Origin: Pedobacter hartonius | Lineage (GTDB): Bacteria > Bacteroidota > Bacteroidia > Sphingobacteriales > Sphingobacteriaceae | NCBI RefSeq assembly: GCF_900107535.1 | Contig: NZ_FNRA01000005.1 | Coordinates: 327,999 to 391,998, forward strand | Reading direction: 5' to 3' | Length of the DNA: 64,000 nt | Shown here: one piece after another, positions 37,610 through 47,047 of the stretch | Position numbering within the stretch: the stretch's first letter is position 1 | How the letters are laid out: every line of letters begins with the position of its first letter | The notes under the pieces: generated by a model | Database searches by the model: none | What the model was told of the DNA's origin: nothing | What the model saw: the letters and a program-made list of their open reading frames with translations, nothing else | Made by a program: the position numbers and the translations under genes

Positions 37610-38804
37610 TAATCTGTGCCGTTGATCCGGTTTTGTCCAAAACGTATTTTTTTGCAGTATCACCTGCATGTTCATCTTTCTGCAGTGCCGCAAAAGCTGC
37701 AGAAAGTTCAGCGGCAGATTTAATACTGATTGCCGCCTGTAATGCAATCAGGTCTTTTGCTTCTTGGAACTTGTCATATTTCGGCCCAAAGATTACCGGT
37801 AAGCCAAATGCGGCAGCTTCAAGTGTGTTGTGGATGCCCGTTCCAAAGCCCCCGCCAATATAAGCGATCTGCCCGTACTGGTAAACCGAAGAAAGCATTC
37901 CTATGTTATCGATGAGCAGAACCTGCCGGCCAAAACCTGCCGGAGATTTTTCCAGCTGTGTATATCTTGCCGCATCGGGCACAAGCCTCATGATCTCCTG
38001 CAAATGCGCCGGATTGATCTCGTGGGGAGCAATGATGAACTTCCATTCGGGAGCCGCCGTGATCAGCTCTTTGAGCAGCTGTTCATCGGGAAGCCAGGTG
38101 CTGCCCGCGATAAAAACAGGAGACTGTCCGCAGAATTTTTGGATCAGCGGCAATACCTTCGGCCGCATCGTGTTTTCGGCTACCCTGTCAAATCTTGTAT
38201 CCCCGCTCAGGGTTACGTTCTTTAAATTCAAATCTTTTAAGAGGTTTACACTTTGTTCATTCTGAACAAAAAAATACGTAACAAACCCCAGTATTTTTCT
38301 GTAAAAATTCCCATACCATTTAAAAAACACCTGATCCGGTCTGAAAATTCCTGAAATAATGATTAGTGGAATGTTTTGTGCATGAAGTGTTTTAAAATAA
38401 TGATACCAGAATTCATATTTGGTGAAAACTGCGATTTCCGGATTGACTAAATGAATAAAATCAGCCGCATTTTTTTTTGTATCGAGCGGTAAATAGAAGA
38501 TGCCGTCTGCCAGGGGATAGTTTTTTCGGATTTCATATCCTGAAGGCGAAAAGAAAGTAATTATAATCCGTTTTTCGGGGTGTTTTTCCCTCAATTGTTC
38601 CAATACAGGCCGTCCCTGCTCAAATTCTCCTAAAGAAGCAAAGTGAAACCAAATATGCTTTTTTGTTATATCTATATTATTTTTTATGGTTTGTATTATA
38701 TTGTTTCTGCCTTTTAAAAATAATTTCGCTTTAACATTAAATATTGAAACGATGTGCAGAACTATTTTATATAAAAAAATACCAAAATTATAAAGCCAGA
38801 GCAT
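37566..38804 (-). CDS. waaA: 3-deoxy-D-manno-octulosonic acid (Kdo) transferase
   Basis: The 412-residue transferase attaches Kdo to lipid A precursor at the inner membrane. The N-terminal hydrophobic segment LYNFGIFLYKIVLHIVSIF anchors it. The glycosyltransferase motif WFHFASLGEFEQGRPVLEQL contains the conserved acidic base. The C-terminal donor-binding part includes YIGGGFGTGIHNTLEAAAFG and PVIFGPKYDKFQEAKDL. The length fits bifunctional or monofunctional KdtA. It is convergent with hemH and overlaps it by 44 nt, leaving no room for a terminator between them. Confidence 0.93.
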   Translation of the reverse strand: MLWLYNFGIFLYKIVLHIVSIFNVKAKLFLKGRNNIIQTIKNNIDITKKHIWFHFASLGEFEQGRPVLEQLREKHPEKRIIITFFSPSGYEIRKNYPLADGIFYLPLDTKKNAADFIHLVNPEIAVFTKYEFWYHYFKTLHAQNIPLIIISGIFRPDQVFFKWYGNFYRKILGFVTYFFVQNEQSVNLLKDLNLKNVTLSGDTRFDRVAENTMRPKVLPLIQKFCGQSPVFIAGSTWLPDEQLLKELITAAPEWKFIIAPHEINPAHLQEIMRLVPDAARYTQLEKSPAGFGRQVLLIDNIGMLSSVYQYGQIAYIGGGFGTGIHNTLEAAAFGLPVIFGPKYDKFQEAKDLIALQAAISIKSAAELSAAFAALQKDEHAGDTAKKYVLDKTGSTAQIIKYLETYTQMNAGL

Positions 38805-38946
38805 TTTGTACGTTTATTTATTATCTTAGCCGAAGATACTTGATTAATTCGTAAAATTTAATCATTATCTGCTAATACGGTATGCTATAGCGTTATGATT
38901 TCATACAAGTTTATGTAAGCTACTTAATTATTAAAAATATATTCAT

Positions 38947-40266
38947 ATGAAAATTGCCGTAATCGGAACAGGGTATGTTGGACTCGTAACTGGAACTTGT
39001 CTTGCAGAAACAGGTAACACTGTGATTTGTGTAGACATTAATGAAGCTAAAGTTTTGAAAATGCAGAATGGTGAAATACCCATTTATGAACCAGGGCTGG
39101 ATGTATTGTTCTTGCGTAATATTGAGCAGAAACGATTGACATTCACCACTGATCTTGCTTTAGCTGTGAAAGATGCTCAAATTATTTTTATGGCGCTTCC
39201 AACGCCTCCGGGTGGTGATGGGGCCGCAGATCTGTCTTACATTCTTGGTGCTGCCAAAGACATTTCTAAACTGGTTACCGAATATAAGGTGATCGTAAAC
39301 AAATCTACAGTGCCTGTAGGTACTGCGGATAAAGTACAGGCAGTGTTCGCTGCACACACTGATGTGGAGATTGATGTGGTTTCAAACCCTGAATTCCTGC
39401 GTGAAGGTGTGGCGGTTGAAGACTTCATGAAACCTGATCGCGTGGTGATCGGAACACGCAGTGAACGTGCTAAAAAATTAATGGGTGAATTGTACGGCCC
39501 TTATGTACGTCAGGGAAACCCGATTCTTTTCATGGATGAGAAATCTTCGGAACTGACTAAATATGCTGCCAATTCATTTTTAGCTACAAAGATCACTTTC
39601 ATGAATGAGGTTGCTAATCTTTGTGAGCTGGTAGGTGCTGATGTGGATGCTGTCCGCAGAGGAATTGGTTCTGATGAAAGGATCGGAAAACGCTTTCTTT
39701 TTCCGGGTATCGGTTATGGTGGTTCATGCTTTCCGAAGGATGTACAGGCCCTGGCTAAGTCGGCCGAAGAGAACAAATACGATTTTGCAATCCTGAGAGC
39801 TGTAATGGTCATCAATGAGAAACAAAAAACTGTATTGGTAGAGAAGGTGTCTAAATATTACAAAGGCGACCTTAAAGGCAAACATTTTGCCATCTGGGGA
39901 CTGGCATTTAAGCCTGAAACAGATGATATCCGTGAGGCTCCTGCTTTGTACATCATTGATGACCTGATCAAATTAGGCGCAACAGTTACGGTTTTCGATC
40001 CTGAAGGAATGGCTAACGTAAAAAATATCATTGGTGACAAAGTTGTTTATGCTGAAAATCAGTATGATGCTTTAACCGGTGCAGATGCATTACTGATCGC
40101 TACTGAGTGGTCTGTATTCCGTAACCCTGATTTCGATAAGATCGAAGAAAAATTGATCAGCAAAGTTATTTTCGACGGACGTAACTTATATGATCTTGAT
40201 AAAATGGTTGATTTGGGATATTATTATAACAGTATTGGCCGTAAATTGGTAGAGCATGGAGCGTAA
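38947..40266 (+). CDS. UDP-glucose 6-dehydrogenase
   Basis: The 439-residue NAD-dependent enzyme oxidises UDP-glucose to UDP-glucuronate. It has the Rossmann motif [17 protein letters not shown] (residues 5-21). The catalytic cysteine is in [17 protein letters not shown], and the UDP-binding domain contains [16 protein letters not shown]. It is the first gene of an operon of sugar-nucleotide enzymes and overlaps the next gene by 11 nt. Enzymes of this family also oxidise UDP-N-acetylmannosamine, but the following decarboxylase argues for UDP-glucose. Confidence 0.93.
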   Translation: MKIAVIGTGYVGLVTGTCLAETGNTVICVDINEAKVLKMQNGEIPIYEPGLDVLFLRNIEQKRLTFTTDLALAVKDAQIIFMALPTPPGGDGAADLSYILGAAKDISKLVTEYKVIVNKSTVPVGTADKVQAVFAAHTDVEIDVVSNPEFLREGVAVEDFMKPDRVVIGTRSERAKKLMGELYGPYVRQGNPILFMDEKSSELTKYAANSFLATKITFMNEVANLCELVGADVDAVRRGIGSDERIGKRFLFPGIGYGGSCFPKDVQALAKSAEENKYDFAILRAVMVINEKQKTVLVEKVSKYYKGDLKGKHFAIWGLAFKPETDDIREAPALYIIDDLIKLGATVTVFDPEGMANVKNIIGDKVVYAENQYDALTGADALLIATEWSVFRNPDFDKIEEKLISKVIFDGRNLYDLDKMVDLGYYYNSIGRKLVEHGA

Positions 40267-41245
40267 AAGAGTATTAATAACCGGTGCCGCCGGTTTCCTG
40301 GGATCACATTTGTGCGACAGGTTTGTTAAAGAAGATTATCATGTGATTGCGATGGACAACCTGATTACAGGGGACCTGCAAAACATTGAGCATCTTTTTG
40401 AACTCGAGAATTTCGAGTTTGCGCACCATGACGTTTCTAAATATGTCTATGTACCGGGAAAACTGGATTACATCCTTCATTTTGCTTCTCCGGCAAGCCC
40501 TATAGATTATCTTAAAATCCCTATTCAGACCCTGAAAGTAGGTTCCCTTGGAACACATAACCTGCTGGGCCTGGCTAGAAATAAAAATGCCAGAATGATC
40601 ATTGCCTCTACTTCTGAAGTATATGGCGATCCGAATGTTAATCCTCAGCCGGAAGAATACTGGGGCAATGTGAACCCGGTAGGGCCGAGAGGTGTTTATG
40701 ACGAGGCAAAACGTTTCCAGGAGGCTATCACAATGGCTTATCATACTTTCCATGGTTTAGAGACGCGTATCGTTCGTATTTTTAATACGTACGGACCAAG
40801 GATGCGCCTCAATGACGGACGCGTTTTACCTGCGTTTATCGGACAGGCACTGAGAGGTGAAGACCTTACCGTTTTTGGTGATGGTTCGCAGACACGCTCT
40901 TTCTGTTATGTGGATGATCTTGTGGAAGGAATCTACAGGTTGCTGCTGAGCGATTATGCGCAGCCTGTAAATATCGGAAACCCTGATGAGATCACTATCG
41001 GCCAGTTCGCCGAGGAGATCATCAAATTAACTGGTACAACACAAAAGGTTATTTATAAGGAACTTCCTGTTGATGATCCTAAACAACGTCAGCCAGATAT
41101 TACTAAAGCAAGGGCCCTGTTAAACTGGGAACCTAAGGTTGACCGCGCTGAAGGTCTGAAAATAACCTATGAGTACTTCAAAAGCCTGCCTGCTGAAGCA
41201 CTGGTAAATAAGGAACATAAAGATTTTACAACGTATAACAAATAA
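40256..41245 (+). CDS. UDP-glucuronate decarboxylase (UDP-xylose synthase)
   Basis: The 329-residue extended SDR starts with the cofactor motif [16 protein letters not shown] and carries the catalytic YxxxK in [34 protein letters not shown] and [11 protein letters not shown] are characteristic of UXS enzymes. It converts UDP-glucuronate, the product of the overlapping upstream gene, to UDP-xylose. The 11-nt overlap suggests tight coupling of the two steps. Confidence 0.9.
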   Translation: MERKRVLITGAAGFLGSHLCDRFVKEDYHVIAMDNLITGDLQNIEHLFELENFEFAHHDVSKYVYVPGKLDYILHFASPASPIDYLKIPIQTLKVGSLGTHNLLGLARNKNARMIIASTSEVYGDPNVNPQPEEYWGNVNPVGPRGVYDEAKRFQEAITMAYHTFHGLETRIVRIFNTYGPRMRLNDGRVLPAFIGQALRGEDLTVFGDGSQTRSFCYVDDLVEGIYRLLLSDYAQPVNIGNPDEITIGQFAEEIIKLTGTTQKVIYKELPVDDPKQRQPDITKARALLNWEPKVDRAEGLKITYEYFKSLPAEALVNKEHKDFTTYNK

Positions 41246-41251
41246 TCAGCA

Positions 41252-42274
41252 ATGGGGAAAATATTAGTTACAGGTGGCACAGGTTTTATTGGTTCTCACA
41301 CAGTTGTTGAGTTGATCAATGCAGGTTATGAAGTTGTCCTTGTGGACGACTTCTCCAACTCAAACCCAAAGATCCTTACTCAGCTGGAAACAATTACCGG
41401 TAAAAAGCCTGATTTTACTGAACTGGATCTTTGTGATGAACGGAAAGTGGCCGAATTTGTTGCCGCTCATCCTGATATCACCGGCGTCATCCATTTTGCA
41501 GCGTTTAAAGCTGTGGGAGAATCGGTAAGGTTTCCCTTAAAGTATTACAGGAATAATTTTTATTCACTCATCAACCTGATCAATGCCTTTAACAGCAACA
41601 TAGGGCTGGTGTTTTCGTCTTCCTGCACGGTATATGGTCAGCCAGATCAATTGCCCGTAACTGAGGATGCAGCTGTAAAAAGAGCAGAATCTCCTTATGG
41701 AAATACCAAGCAGATCGCTGAGGAAATCTTAACGGATACCTGTGCGGTTACGCCGGACCTGAGGGTGATCTCTCTTCGTTACTTTAATCCCGTTGGTGCA
41801 CATGAGTCTGCCCTGATCGGCGAACTGCCAATTGGCGTTCCCCAGAATCTGGTTCCTTTCATCACCCAGTCAGCTATAGGTAAGCGTGGCCCGATCACTG
41901 TATTCGGCAGCGACTACAATACGCCGGACGGAAGTGCCGTTAGGGATTATATTCATGTGGTGGATCTTGCCAAAGCGCATGTTGCTGCTATTCAACGCCT
42001 GGAAACTAAAAAGGCTGAGGGCAACTACGAAGTGTTTAATCTGGGTACAGGTAAAGGTTCATCCGTTCTGGAGATCATCCAGGCATTTGAAACTTCTACC
42101 GGCGAAAAATTAAATTATACTGTAGGGCCAAGAAGGGACGGTGATGTTGAACAGGTTTGGGGAGATGTAACCAAGTCGGCTGAAGGTTTGGGCTGGAAAG
42201 CTGAACTGGACGTAAACGAGATGATGCGCTCTGCCTGGAAATGGGAAAAATACCTAAAGGATAACCCCTTCTAA
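41252..42274 (+). CDS. galE: UDP-glucose 4-epimerase family protein
   Basis: The 340-residue extended SDR has GGTGFIGSHTVVELINAG at the N-terminus and the catalytic tyrosine and lysine in SPYGNTKQIAEE. SLRYFNPVGAHESALIGE is the GalE signature. It follows the UDP-xylose synthase gene by 6 nt. In this operon it could epimerise UDP-xylose to UDP-L-arabinose as well as UDP-glucose to UDP-galactose; the sequence alone does not decide. The stop codon is immediately followed by the next ATG. Confidence 0.9.
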   Translation: MGKILVTGGTGFIGSHTVVELINAGYEVVLVDDFSNSNPKILTQLETITGKKPDFTELDLCDERKVAEFVAAHPDITGVIHFAAFKAVGESVRFPLKYYRNNFYSLINLINAFNSNIGLVFSSSCTVYGQPDQLPVTEDAAVKRAESPYGNTKQIAEEILTDTCAVTPDLRVISLRYFNPVGAHESALIGELPIGVPQNLVPFITQSAIGKRGPITVFGSDYNTPDGSAVRDYIHVVDLAKAHVAAIQRLETKKAEGNYEVFNLGTGKGSSVLEIIQAFETSTGEKLNYTVGPRRDGDVEQVWGDVTKSAEGLGWKAELDVNEMMRSAWKWEKYLKDNPF

Positions 42275-42844
42275 ATGTTGTTAAAGGATCATAAAGATCT
42301 TAAGGCCGCAATAACGGCAATTCCTCCTAAAGAAAAGGACAAGTTACTGCTTCGTCTGATCGCAAAAGATAAGGTGCTCACTGAGCACCTTCATTTTAAA
42401 TTGCTGGAAGATGAAAGCGACCTGGAACAGCGGAGGGAAGCACTGACCACGGAGCTTGATGAAGCTGTCTCTGCTTTGGTGAAAATGAGGAAATCAACCT
42501 CAAAAGACGCTTTGTCTATCCTAAGGAAACTCAATGGAAGGGTAAATCACCATTATAAGGTAACGAAAGACCCGAATACAGAAGTGGAGCTTCGTTTACA
42601 TTTATTAATGATTATACCTTTGGGATATAATGAAAGCGTTTTCTCGCCTCTGGCAAAGTTTAATGAGCGGCTAAAAACGTATTTTTTGAGGACTACCCTT
42701 GCGCTGTATAAAAAATATATCAAGCTGCATGAGGATTTACAGTACGACTTAAAAGATGAGTTCAATATCCTGTTGCAGAAACTGGGTCAGCACCAGTTGA
42801 GTAATGGGGCACGTGAAGTCGGACTGCCTGGAGAAATAGAATAA
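42275..42844 (+). CDS. Hypothetical protein in the sugar-nucleotide operon
   Basis: The 189-residue basic, mainly helical protein has no signal peptide and no membrane helix. Recognisable features are the lysine-rich start (DHKDLKAAITAIPPKEKDKL) and a long helical region (FNERLKTYFLRTTLALYKKY). I do not recognise a family. It begins directly at the galE stop (TAAATG), so it is translated in the same operon. A hairpin, ACCTGCA/TGCAGGT (42863-42908), separates it from rmlB. A link to polysaccharide synthesis is suggested only by position. Confidence 0.7.
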   Translation: MLLKDHKDLKAAITAIPPKEKDKLLLRLIAKDKVLTEHLHFKLLEDESDLEQRREALTTELDEAVSALVKMRKSTSKDALSILRKLNGRVNHHYKVTKDPNTEVELRLHLLMIIPLGYNESVFSPLAKFNERLKTYFLRTTLALYKKYIKLHEDLQYDLKDEFNILLQKLGQHQLSNGAREVGLPGEIE

Positions 42845-42862
42845 AACAAACATTACAATGAA

Positions 42863-42908
42863 ACCTGCATAAGATCTTACTTTACAGAAGTAAAGCGCCT
42901 GTGCAGGT
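42863..42908 (+). repeat. Stem-loop between the operon's unknown gene and rmlB
   Basis: ACCTGCA (42863-42869) pairs with TGCAGGT (42902-42908), and CTTTAC with GTAAAG (42880-42885, 42890-42895) inside it. There is no T tract, so it may modulate rather than end transcription into rmlB. Confidence 0.55.
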
Positions 42909-42939
42909 CTCGTCACCGATGAAAAGCAAATATATAGCA

Positions 42940-43992
42940 ATGAAAAAGATTTTAATAACTGGTGGAGCAGGATTTATTGGATCTCACGTAGTGCGGAGAT
43001 TCGTCAATAAATATCCCGACTACGAAATAGTAAACCTGGATAAACTCACCTATGCAGGTAACCTCGCCAATCTGACGGACGTTGAAGCGCGTCCGAATTA
43101 TAGATTTGTAAAGGCAGATATTACAGATGCCGCGGAAATCAATGCTTTATTCGAAAAGGAAAATTTTGATGCCGTAATCCATCTGGCTGCGGAATCACAT
43201 GTGGACAGGTCTATCACCGATCCTACGGCATTTGTGATGACAAATGTGATCGGAACAGTTAACCTGCTGAATTCAGCACGGGAATTCTGGAAAGGTGATT
43301 ATGCTACCAAGAGATTTTATCATGTTTCTACTGATGAGGTTTATGGGGCATTAGGTGATACCGGTATGTTTACTGAAACTACAGGTTATGATCCGCATAG
43401 TCCTTATTCAGCTTCTAAAGCATCCTCAGATCATTTTGTAAGGGCATATCATGACACATACGGGATCGATGTGGTGATCTCTAATTGTTCAAATAATTAT
43501 GGCTCACACCATTTTCCTGAAAAGCTGATTCCTCTTGCTATCAATAACATCAAGAACAGCCTGCCGGTGCCTGTATATGGCAAAGGCGAGAACATCCGCG
43601 ACTGGTTATGGGTTGAAGACCACGCACGTGCAATTGATGTGATCTTTCATGAAGCTAAAACAGGGGAGACCTATAACATTGGTGGGCACAATGAATGGAA
43701 GAACATTGATCTGATCCATTTGCTGTGTAAGATCATGGACAAGAAACTGGGACGTAAAGAAGGCGAATCTGCCAGCCTGATCACTTTTGTAACTGACCGT
43801 GCAGGACATGATTTACGTTATGCCATAGATTCTACAAAATTACAGGAGAAATTAAACTGGGTGCCGAGCCTGCAGTTTGAAGAAGGACTGGAGAAAACCG
43901 TTGAATGGTACCTTGATAATGAAGAGTGGTTAACGAATGTGACCTCAGGAAACTATCAGAAGTACTATGAAACGCAATACAGCGCGAGGTAG
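42940..43992 (+). CDS. rmlB: dTDP-glucose 4,6-dehydratase
   Basis: The 350-residue extended SDR makes dTDP-4-dehydro-6-deoxyglucose, the precursor of rhamnose and related deoxysugars. It starts ILITGGAGFIGSHVVRRFV. The catalytic DE pair lies in HVSTDEVYGALGDTG, and YxxxK is in SPYSASKASSDHFVRAYHDT. The ATG at 42940 gives the normal N-terminus; GTG 42901 would add 13 residues and lies within the stem-loop. rmlA, rmlC and rmlD are not next to it, so the deoxysugar made cannot be specified. Confidence 0.95.
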   Translation: MKKILITGGAGFIGSHVVRRFVNKYPDYEIVNLDKLTYAGNLANLTDVEARPNYRFVKADITDAAEINALFEKENFDAVIHLAAESHVDRSITDPTAFVMTNVIGTVNLLNSAREFWKGDYATKRFYHVSTDEVYGALGDTGMFTETTGYDPHSPYSASKASSDHFVRAYHDTYGIDVVISNCSNNYGSHHFPEKLIPLAINNIKNSLPVPVYGKGENIRDWLWVEDHARAIDVIFHEAKTGETYNIGGHNEWKNIDLIHLLCKIMDKKLGRKEGESASLITFVTDRAGHDLRYAIDSTKLQEKLNWVPSLQFEEGLEKTVEWYLDNEEWLTNVTSGNYQKYYETQYSAR

Positions 43993-44087
43993 GTTTTCTA
44001 ACATACTATATCATCATCGCTATAGCCTGAATTGCTCTAAACATAGCTCTTTGCTATAGTTTAAAAGAGTTCTTTCTGGCTTCGCTG

Positions 44088-44169
44088 AAAAAAAAGGTAT
44101 CCCTCTTTCAATGCTGCCTGCTGCTGAAGCGCAGCAGAGAAGGCATCGTAAGAGGGATACCTTTTTTTT
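44088..44169. terminator. 82-bp hairpin with 20-bp perfect stem
   Basis: The left arm (44088-44107) begins with eight A residues followed by GGTATCCCTCTT. The right arm (44150-44169) is its exact complement and ends in eight T residues. The 42-nt loop contains an inner hairpin, GCTGCTG/CGCAGC. It is a strong bidirectional terminator for rmlB and the convergent permease gene. Its size and nested architecture also match the hairpin element at 44367-44448. Confidence 0.85.
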
Positions 44170-44366
44170 GAGATGATCCAATAGCATGATGGCTTGATAC
44201 GATGGCCTGGCATGGCGGCTCGATCGGATGGCTATGCATGAAGCCGGTCTGAGGGTTAATAGCTCTTCCCTTATTTATGATTCTTTCCTGAGCTGAATGA
44301 CACTATACGTTGGTTTGGCATCATGCTTAAAGCGCTTGTTTAGAAAATCTCCTGGATAATCTTTAA

Positions 44367-44448
44367 AAAATTGGTGGTACTATATGACGGCCTGGTCGTT
44401 CTTTTGCGCAGCAAATTAATGCAGCCGGAATATAGTACCACCAATTTT
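44367..44448. repeat. 82-bp hairpin element, copy A
   Basis: AAAATTGGTGGTACTATAT (44367-44385) and its exact complement (44430-44448) flank a 44-nt core. On the minus strand the core begins TCCGGCTGCATTAATT, contains the small hairpin TTTGC-TGC-GCAAA, and continues AAGAACGACCAGGCCG. The core recurs at 50342-50385 with 38 of 44 positions identical. This indicates a dispersed structured repeat, not a chance palindrome. Confidence 0.75.
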
Positions 44449-44467
44449 CAGCAGCAGAAGATCCCTC

Positions 44468-44545
44468 AGAAAACAAGAAATCAATTAGAAAACAAGAAAT
44501 TAATTAGAAAACAAGAGATCACAGTTAGAAAACAAGAAATCCATT
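44468..44545. repeat. Four imperfect tandem repeats of 19-21 bp
   Basis: AGAAAACAAGAAATCAATT (44468-44486) is followed by AGAAAACAAGAAATTAATT (44487-44505), a 21-nt variant (44506-44526) and AGAAAACAAGAAATCCATT (44527-44545). The units are AT-rich and iteron-like. Function is unknown. Confidence 0.8.
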
Positions 44546-44659
44546 CGAAGAATAGTTCAGCGATAGAGAATAATAGATCAATTATAGAAATGATCTATTA
44601 TCAATGATAAATAAATTATACGGAGAACAGAATATAAATACCTCCGCTACGTAAAATGC

Positions 44660-45892
44660 TTACTCGTAACGCAGCGCTTCTACAGGATCGAGCTTTGATG
44701 CCTTCCTTGCAGGATAATAGCCTGAAACCACGCCAACAAGTACGCAGAGCGCAAAGCCACCGATGATAAACAACCATGGGATGATGAATGCACCTCCCAT
44801 TGCCAGTGAAATTGCATTTCCGAGCAGTATTCCGAACAGGATCCCCATTGCACCCCCCATGAGGCAGATCATTACTGCTTCGATCAGAAATTGCTTCCGG
44901 ATCACAGACGGATTGGCGCCGATAGCTTTCCTGATACCGATTTCCCTCGTCCTTTCCGTTACCGAGACCAGCATGATATTCATTAATCCGATGGAAGCCC
45001 CGACAAGCGTGATCACACCGATCGTAATCCCGCCAACGGCAATCATGGCAAGGTTCTCAAATAAGGTTTGCGCTACTGCATCACTCTTGGTGATCTCAAA
45101 GTTGTTGGGGTCAGTGATCTTGATCTTGCGAACCTTTCTGAATTCGGCAGTAGCTTCCCCGATAACGGTCTCCATCTGGTCATTACTGTTCACTGTTATG
45201 GTAAGCGTATAGGAAGGATTGGTGCTGGAATTGATGACCTTTGCTTTGTACAGGGGAATAAAAATGGCCCTGTCCGTATTGGAACCCAGGCTTGATCCTT
45301 TACTGGCCAGTACGCCGATCACTTTCAGCCTGCTGTTGCCGGCGGTGATGATCTTATCTATGGCTGACTCATGTTTAAATAACGTGGTGGCGATCTCGCT
45401 CCCGATAATACACAGGTTATTGCCCAGCTCTGACTCGGCGCTGCTGAAGTTCCTGCCAAAGGCAAGGTCCAGTCCCTGTGCTTTGAGCCCGTTTTCGTCG
45501 ATTCCCTGTATAGAAATATTGGGATTTGTTTTTTCTTTACTGTATTTTGCTGTAGCCCCTCGTGTGGCTGTTACACTGATCGTCACTGTCGCCGGGGCTT
45601 CAAGCCTGTTCTTTAAAGCAAAGGCATCTTCATAACGGATAGATTTGAAAGGCTTGGGCCCTTCTCCCGGGCCGCCTATACGAATCCCGGTTCCCCGGTT
45701 CCGGATGGTAAAAGAATTGGCGCCCATATTGGAAAAGGCCTCAGTCATACTTTTTTTTACCGCATCGAGTGTGGTCAGGATACCTACCAGTGCCGATAAT
45801 CCAATGGCGATGATCAATGCCGTGAGCATCGTGCGCAGCCGGTTACTTTGTATCGCCTGCATGGCAAGTCTTATATTTTCGGTATAGGTCAT
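44660..45892 (-). CDS. ABC transporter permease, MacB/FtsX type
   Basis: The 410-residue membrane protein has a first helix near residue 20 (LTALIIAIGLSALVGILT), a large periplasmic MacB_PCD domain, and three C-terminal helices of the FtsX domain with the motif VTERTREIGIRKAIGANPSV. The ATG at 45892 gives the family N-terminus (MTYTENIRLAMQAIQSNRLR). The longer frame would read into the terminator of the upstream gene. No ATPase gene is adjacent, so its MacB-like or LolD-like partner must be elsewhere. Export of lipoproteins or small molecules is the usual role. Confidence 0.88.
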   Translation of the reverse strand: MTYTENIRLAMQAIQSNRLRTMLTALIIAIGLSALVGILTTLDAVKKSMTEAFSNMGANSFTIRNRGTGIRIGGPGEGPKPFKSIRYEDAFALKNRLEAPATVTISVTATRGATAKYSKEKTNPNISIQGIDENGLKAQGLDLAFGRNFSSAESELGNNLCIIGSEIATTLFKHESAIDKIITAGNSRLKVIGVLASKGSSLGSNTDRAIFIPLYKAKVINSSTNPSYTLTITVNSNDQMETVIGEATAEFRKVRKIKITDPNNFEITKSDAVAQTLFENLAMIAVGGITIGVITLVGASIGLMNIMLVSVTERTREIGIRKAIGANPSVIRKQFLIEAVMICLMGGAMGILFGILLGNAISLAMGGAFIIPWLFIIGGFALCVLVGVVSGYYPARKASKLDPVEALRYE

Positions 45893-45915
45893 TTCCTGAA
45901 ATCGATTTGAGTTGG

Positions 45916-45954
45916 GAGCAAAACTAAAAAGTCCCGTTGTTATGACAACGGGAC
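45916..45954 (-). terminator. Terminator of the IscA-family gene
   Basis: On the minus strand GTCCCGTTGT and ACAACGGGAC form a 10-bp stem with a 4-nt loop, followed by TTTTTAGTTTT. It lies 33 nt after the IscA-family stop and separates that gene from the permease gene. Confidence 0.88.
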
Positions 45955-45987
45955 CCATAAAATGTTACACTGAATCCGTAAAAAAAC

Positions 45988-46338
45988 TTAAACGGAAAAG
46001 CTTGTTCCGCACCCGCAGGTACTGTCTGCATTGGGATTGCTGAATGTGAAGCCTCTTGAATTCAGGCCATCCTGCCAGTCTACCTGCATTCCCAGCAAAT
46101 ACATCTGATGCGCTTTATTCATGTAGATCTTAATTCCGTCAATTATAAATTCCTGGTCCCCCTCCTTCTTCTGGTCAAAGCCAAGCAAATAGCTCATTCC
46201 TGAACATCCGCCGCCTTCAACACCTACACGTAAACCAAAATCGTCAGATATTTCCTGCTGGTCCTTTAATTTTAAAAGTTCTTTTACAGCCGTTTCAGTA
46301 AAAGAAACCGGCGCAAACGCTGTATCTACTGTACTCAT
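45988..46338 (-). CDS. Fe-S cluster carrier protein, HesB/IscA family
   Basis: The 116-residue A-type carrier has the three conserved cysteines: one in GVEGGGCSGMSYLLGF and two in the C-terminal STCGCGTSF. Such proteins receive Fe-S clusters and pass them to targets. IscA, SufA and ErpA cannot be told apart from this sequence. No suf or isc genes are adjacent. It is divergent from the membrane protein gene at 46507 and closed by its own terminator. Confidence 0.92.
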   Translation of the reverse strand: MSTVDTAFAPVSFTETAVKELLKLKDQQEISDDFGLRVGVEGGGCSGMSYLLGFDQKKEGDQEFIIDGIKIYMNKAHQMYLLGMQVDWQDGLNSRGFTFSNPNADSTCGCGTSFSV

Positions 46339-46506
46339 GATTTTCTAATTAGGTCTTAATTCTATTTCCAAGCCGGAATTTAAACAAAGATAATAACAAA
46401 TGTTTGATGCTGTATGCCGCAAAATCCGGACACGGTCAATTTGACGTAAAGAATTAAAATTATTCATAATAAAAACACATTTTTGTTTGCAACTAACAAT
46501 CATAGA

Positions 46507-47046
46507 ATGAATGCACAATTTATAATAAATTCCCTTACGCAAGTTCTTTTGCTGACAGCCGGAGGAGTAGGAGTAGTGGTAATTTCCTGGAATCTGCTGA
46601 GAAATGATTTCAGGAAATACATGTCGGCTCAGCCTGCAGGAACCGTAAAAGGGGAAGATGCCGGATTGCTTCAGCTTCGTCTGCAGGCTTATGAGCGGAT
46701 GATCGTGTTTGTAGATCGGCTTAACCCGTCAAACTTGTTTTTGAGGCTGTATGAGCAGGGTATTCCCGCTGCCGGGTTGCAGGCAATTATCCTCAATGAA
46801 GTAAGGTCAGAATACCAGCATAATGTAAGTCAGCAGTTGTATATAAATGCTGCAAGCTGGGATGTATTGCGTAAATTGAAGGATGATACCATTGTGATGG
46901 TCAACAATGCGGTAAACGGTCTGCCCGAGGACGCCAGCGGCAAGGATCTGAGCAGAAAAGTTTTGGAACACATGGCCGGAATTGCCGCGAATCCGTATGA
47001 ACTCACCATAAAACTGATCAAACAGGATATTCATCAGCTATTTTAA
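46507..47046 (+). CDS. Conserved membrane-anchored protein next to the mutase gene
   Basis: The 179-residue protein has one N-terminal membrane helix ([19 protein letters not shown]) and a helical cytoplasmic part ([39 protein letters not shown]). It has a conserved appearance in Bacteroidota, but I know no function for it. The ATG at 46507 is preferred over upstream codons because it begins directly before the helix. It ends 1 nt before the methylmalonyl-CoA mutase start, so the two are translated together, and a role in mutase assembly or location can be imagined but not shown. Confidence 0.75.
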   Translation: MNAQFIINSLTQVLLLTAGGVGVVVISWNLLRNDFRKYMSAQPAGTVKGEDAGLLQLRLQAYERMIVFVDRLNPSNLFLRLYEQGIPAAGLQAIILNEVRSEYQHNVSQQLYINAASWDVLRKLKDDTIVMVNNAVNGLPEDASGKDLSRKVLEHMAGIAANPYELTIKLIKQDIHQLF

Positions 47047-47047
47047 T

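Larger units (their letters stand above)
43993..44659. other. Non-coding region rich in hairpins
   Basis: No gene is supported between rmlB and the permease gene. The stretch holds an imperfect palindrome near 44037-44066 (AAACATAGC/GCTATAGTTT), two 82-bp hairpin elements and four imperfect tandem repeats, listed separately. The reading frames crossing it are A/K-rich and follow the repeats, not a protein. Confidence 0.6.

Noticed and set aside
44468..44545. Possible CRISPR-like array
   Set aside because: Units are directly adjacent without unique spacers and no cas genes are present, so these are simple tandem repeats.
44371..44607. 78-codon frame with repeated RKQE-like blocks
   Set aside because: The repeat unit is 19-21 bp and not a multiple of three overall, and the frame starts within a hairpin element.
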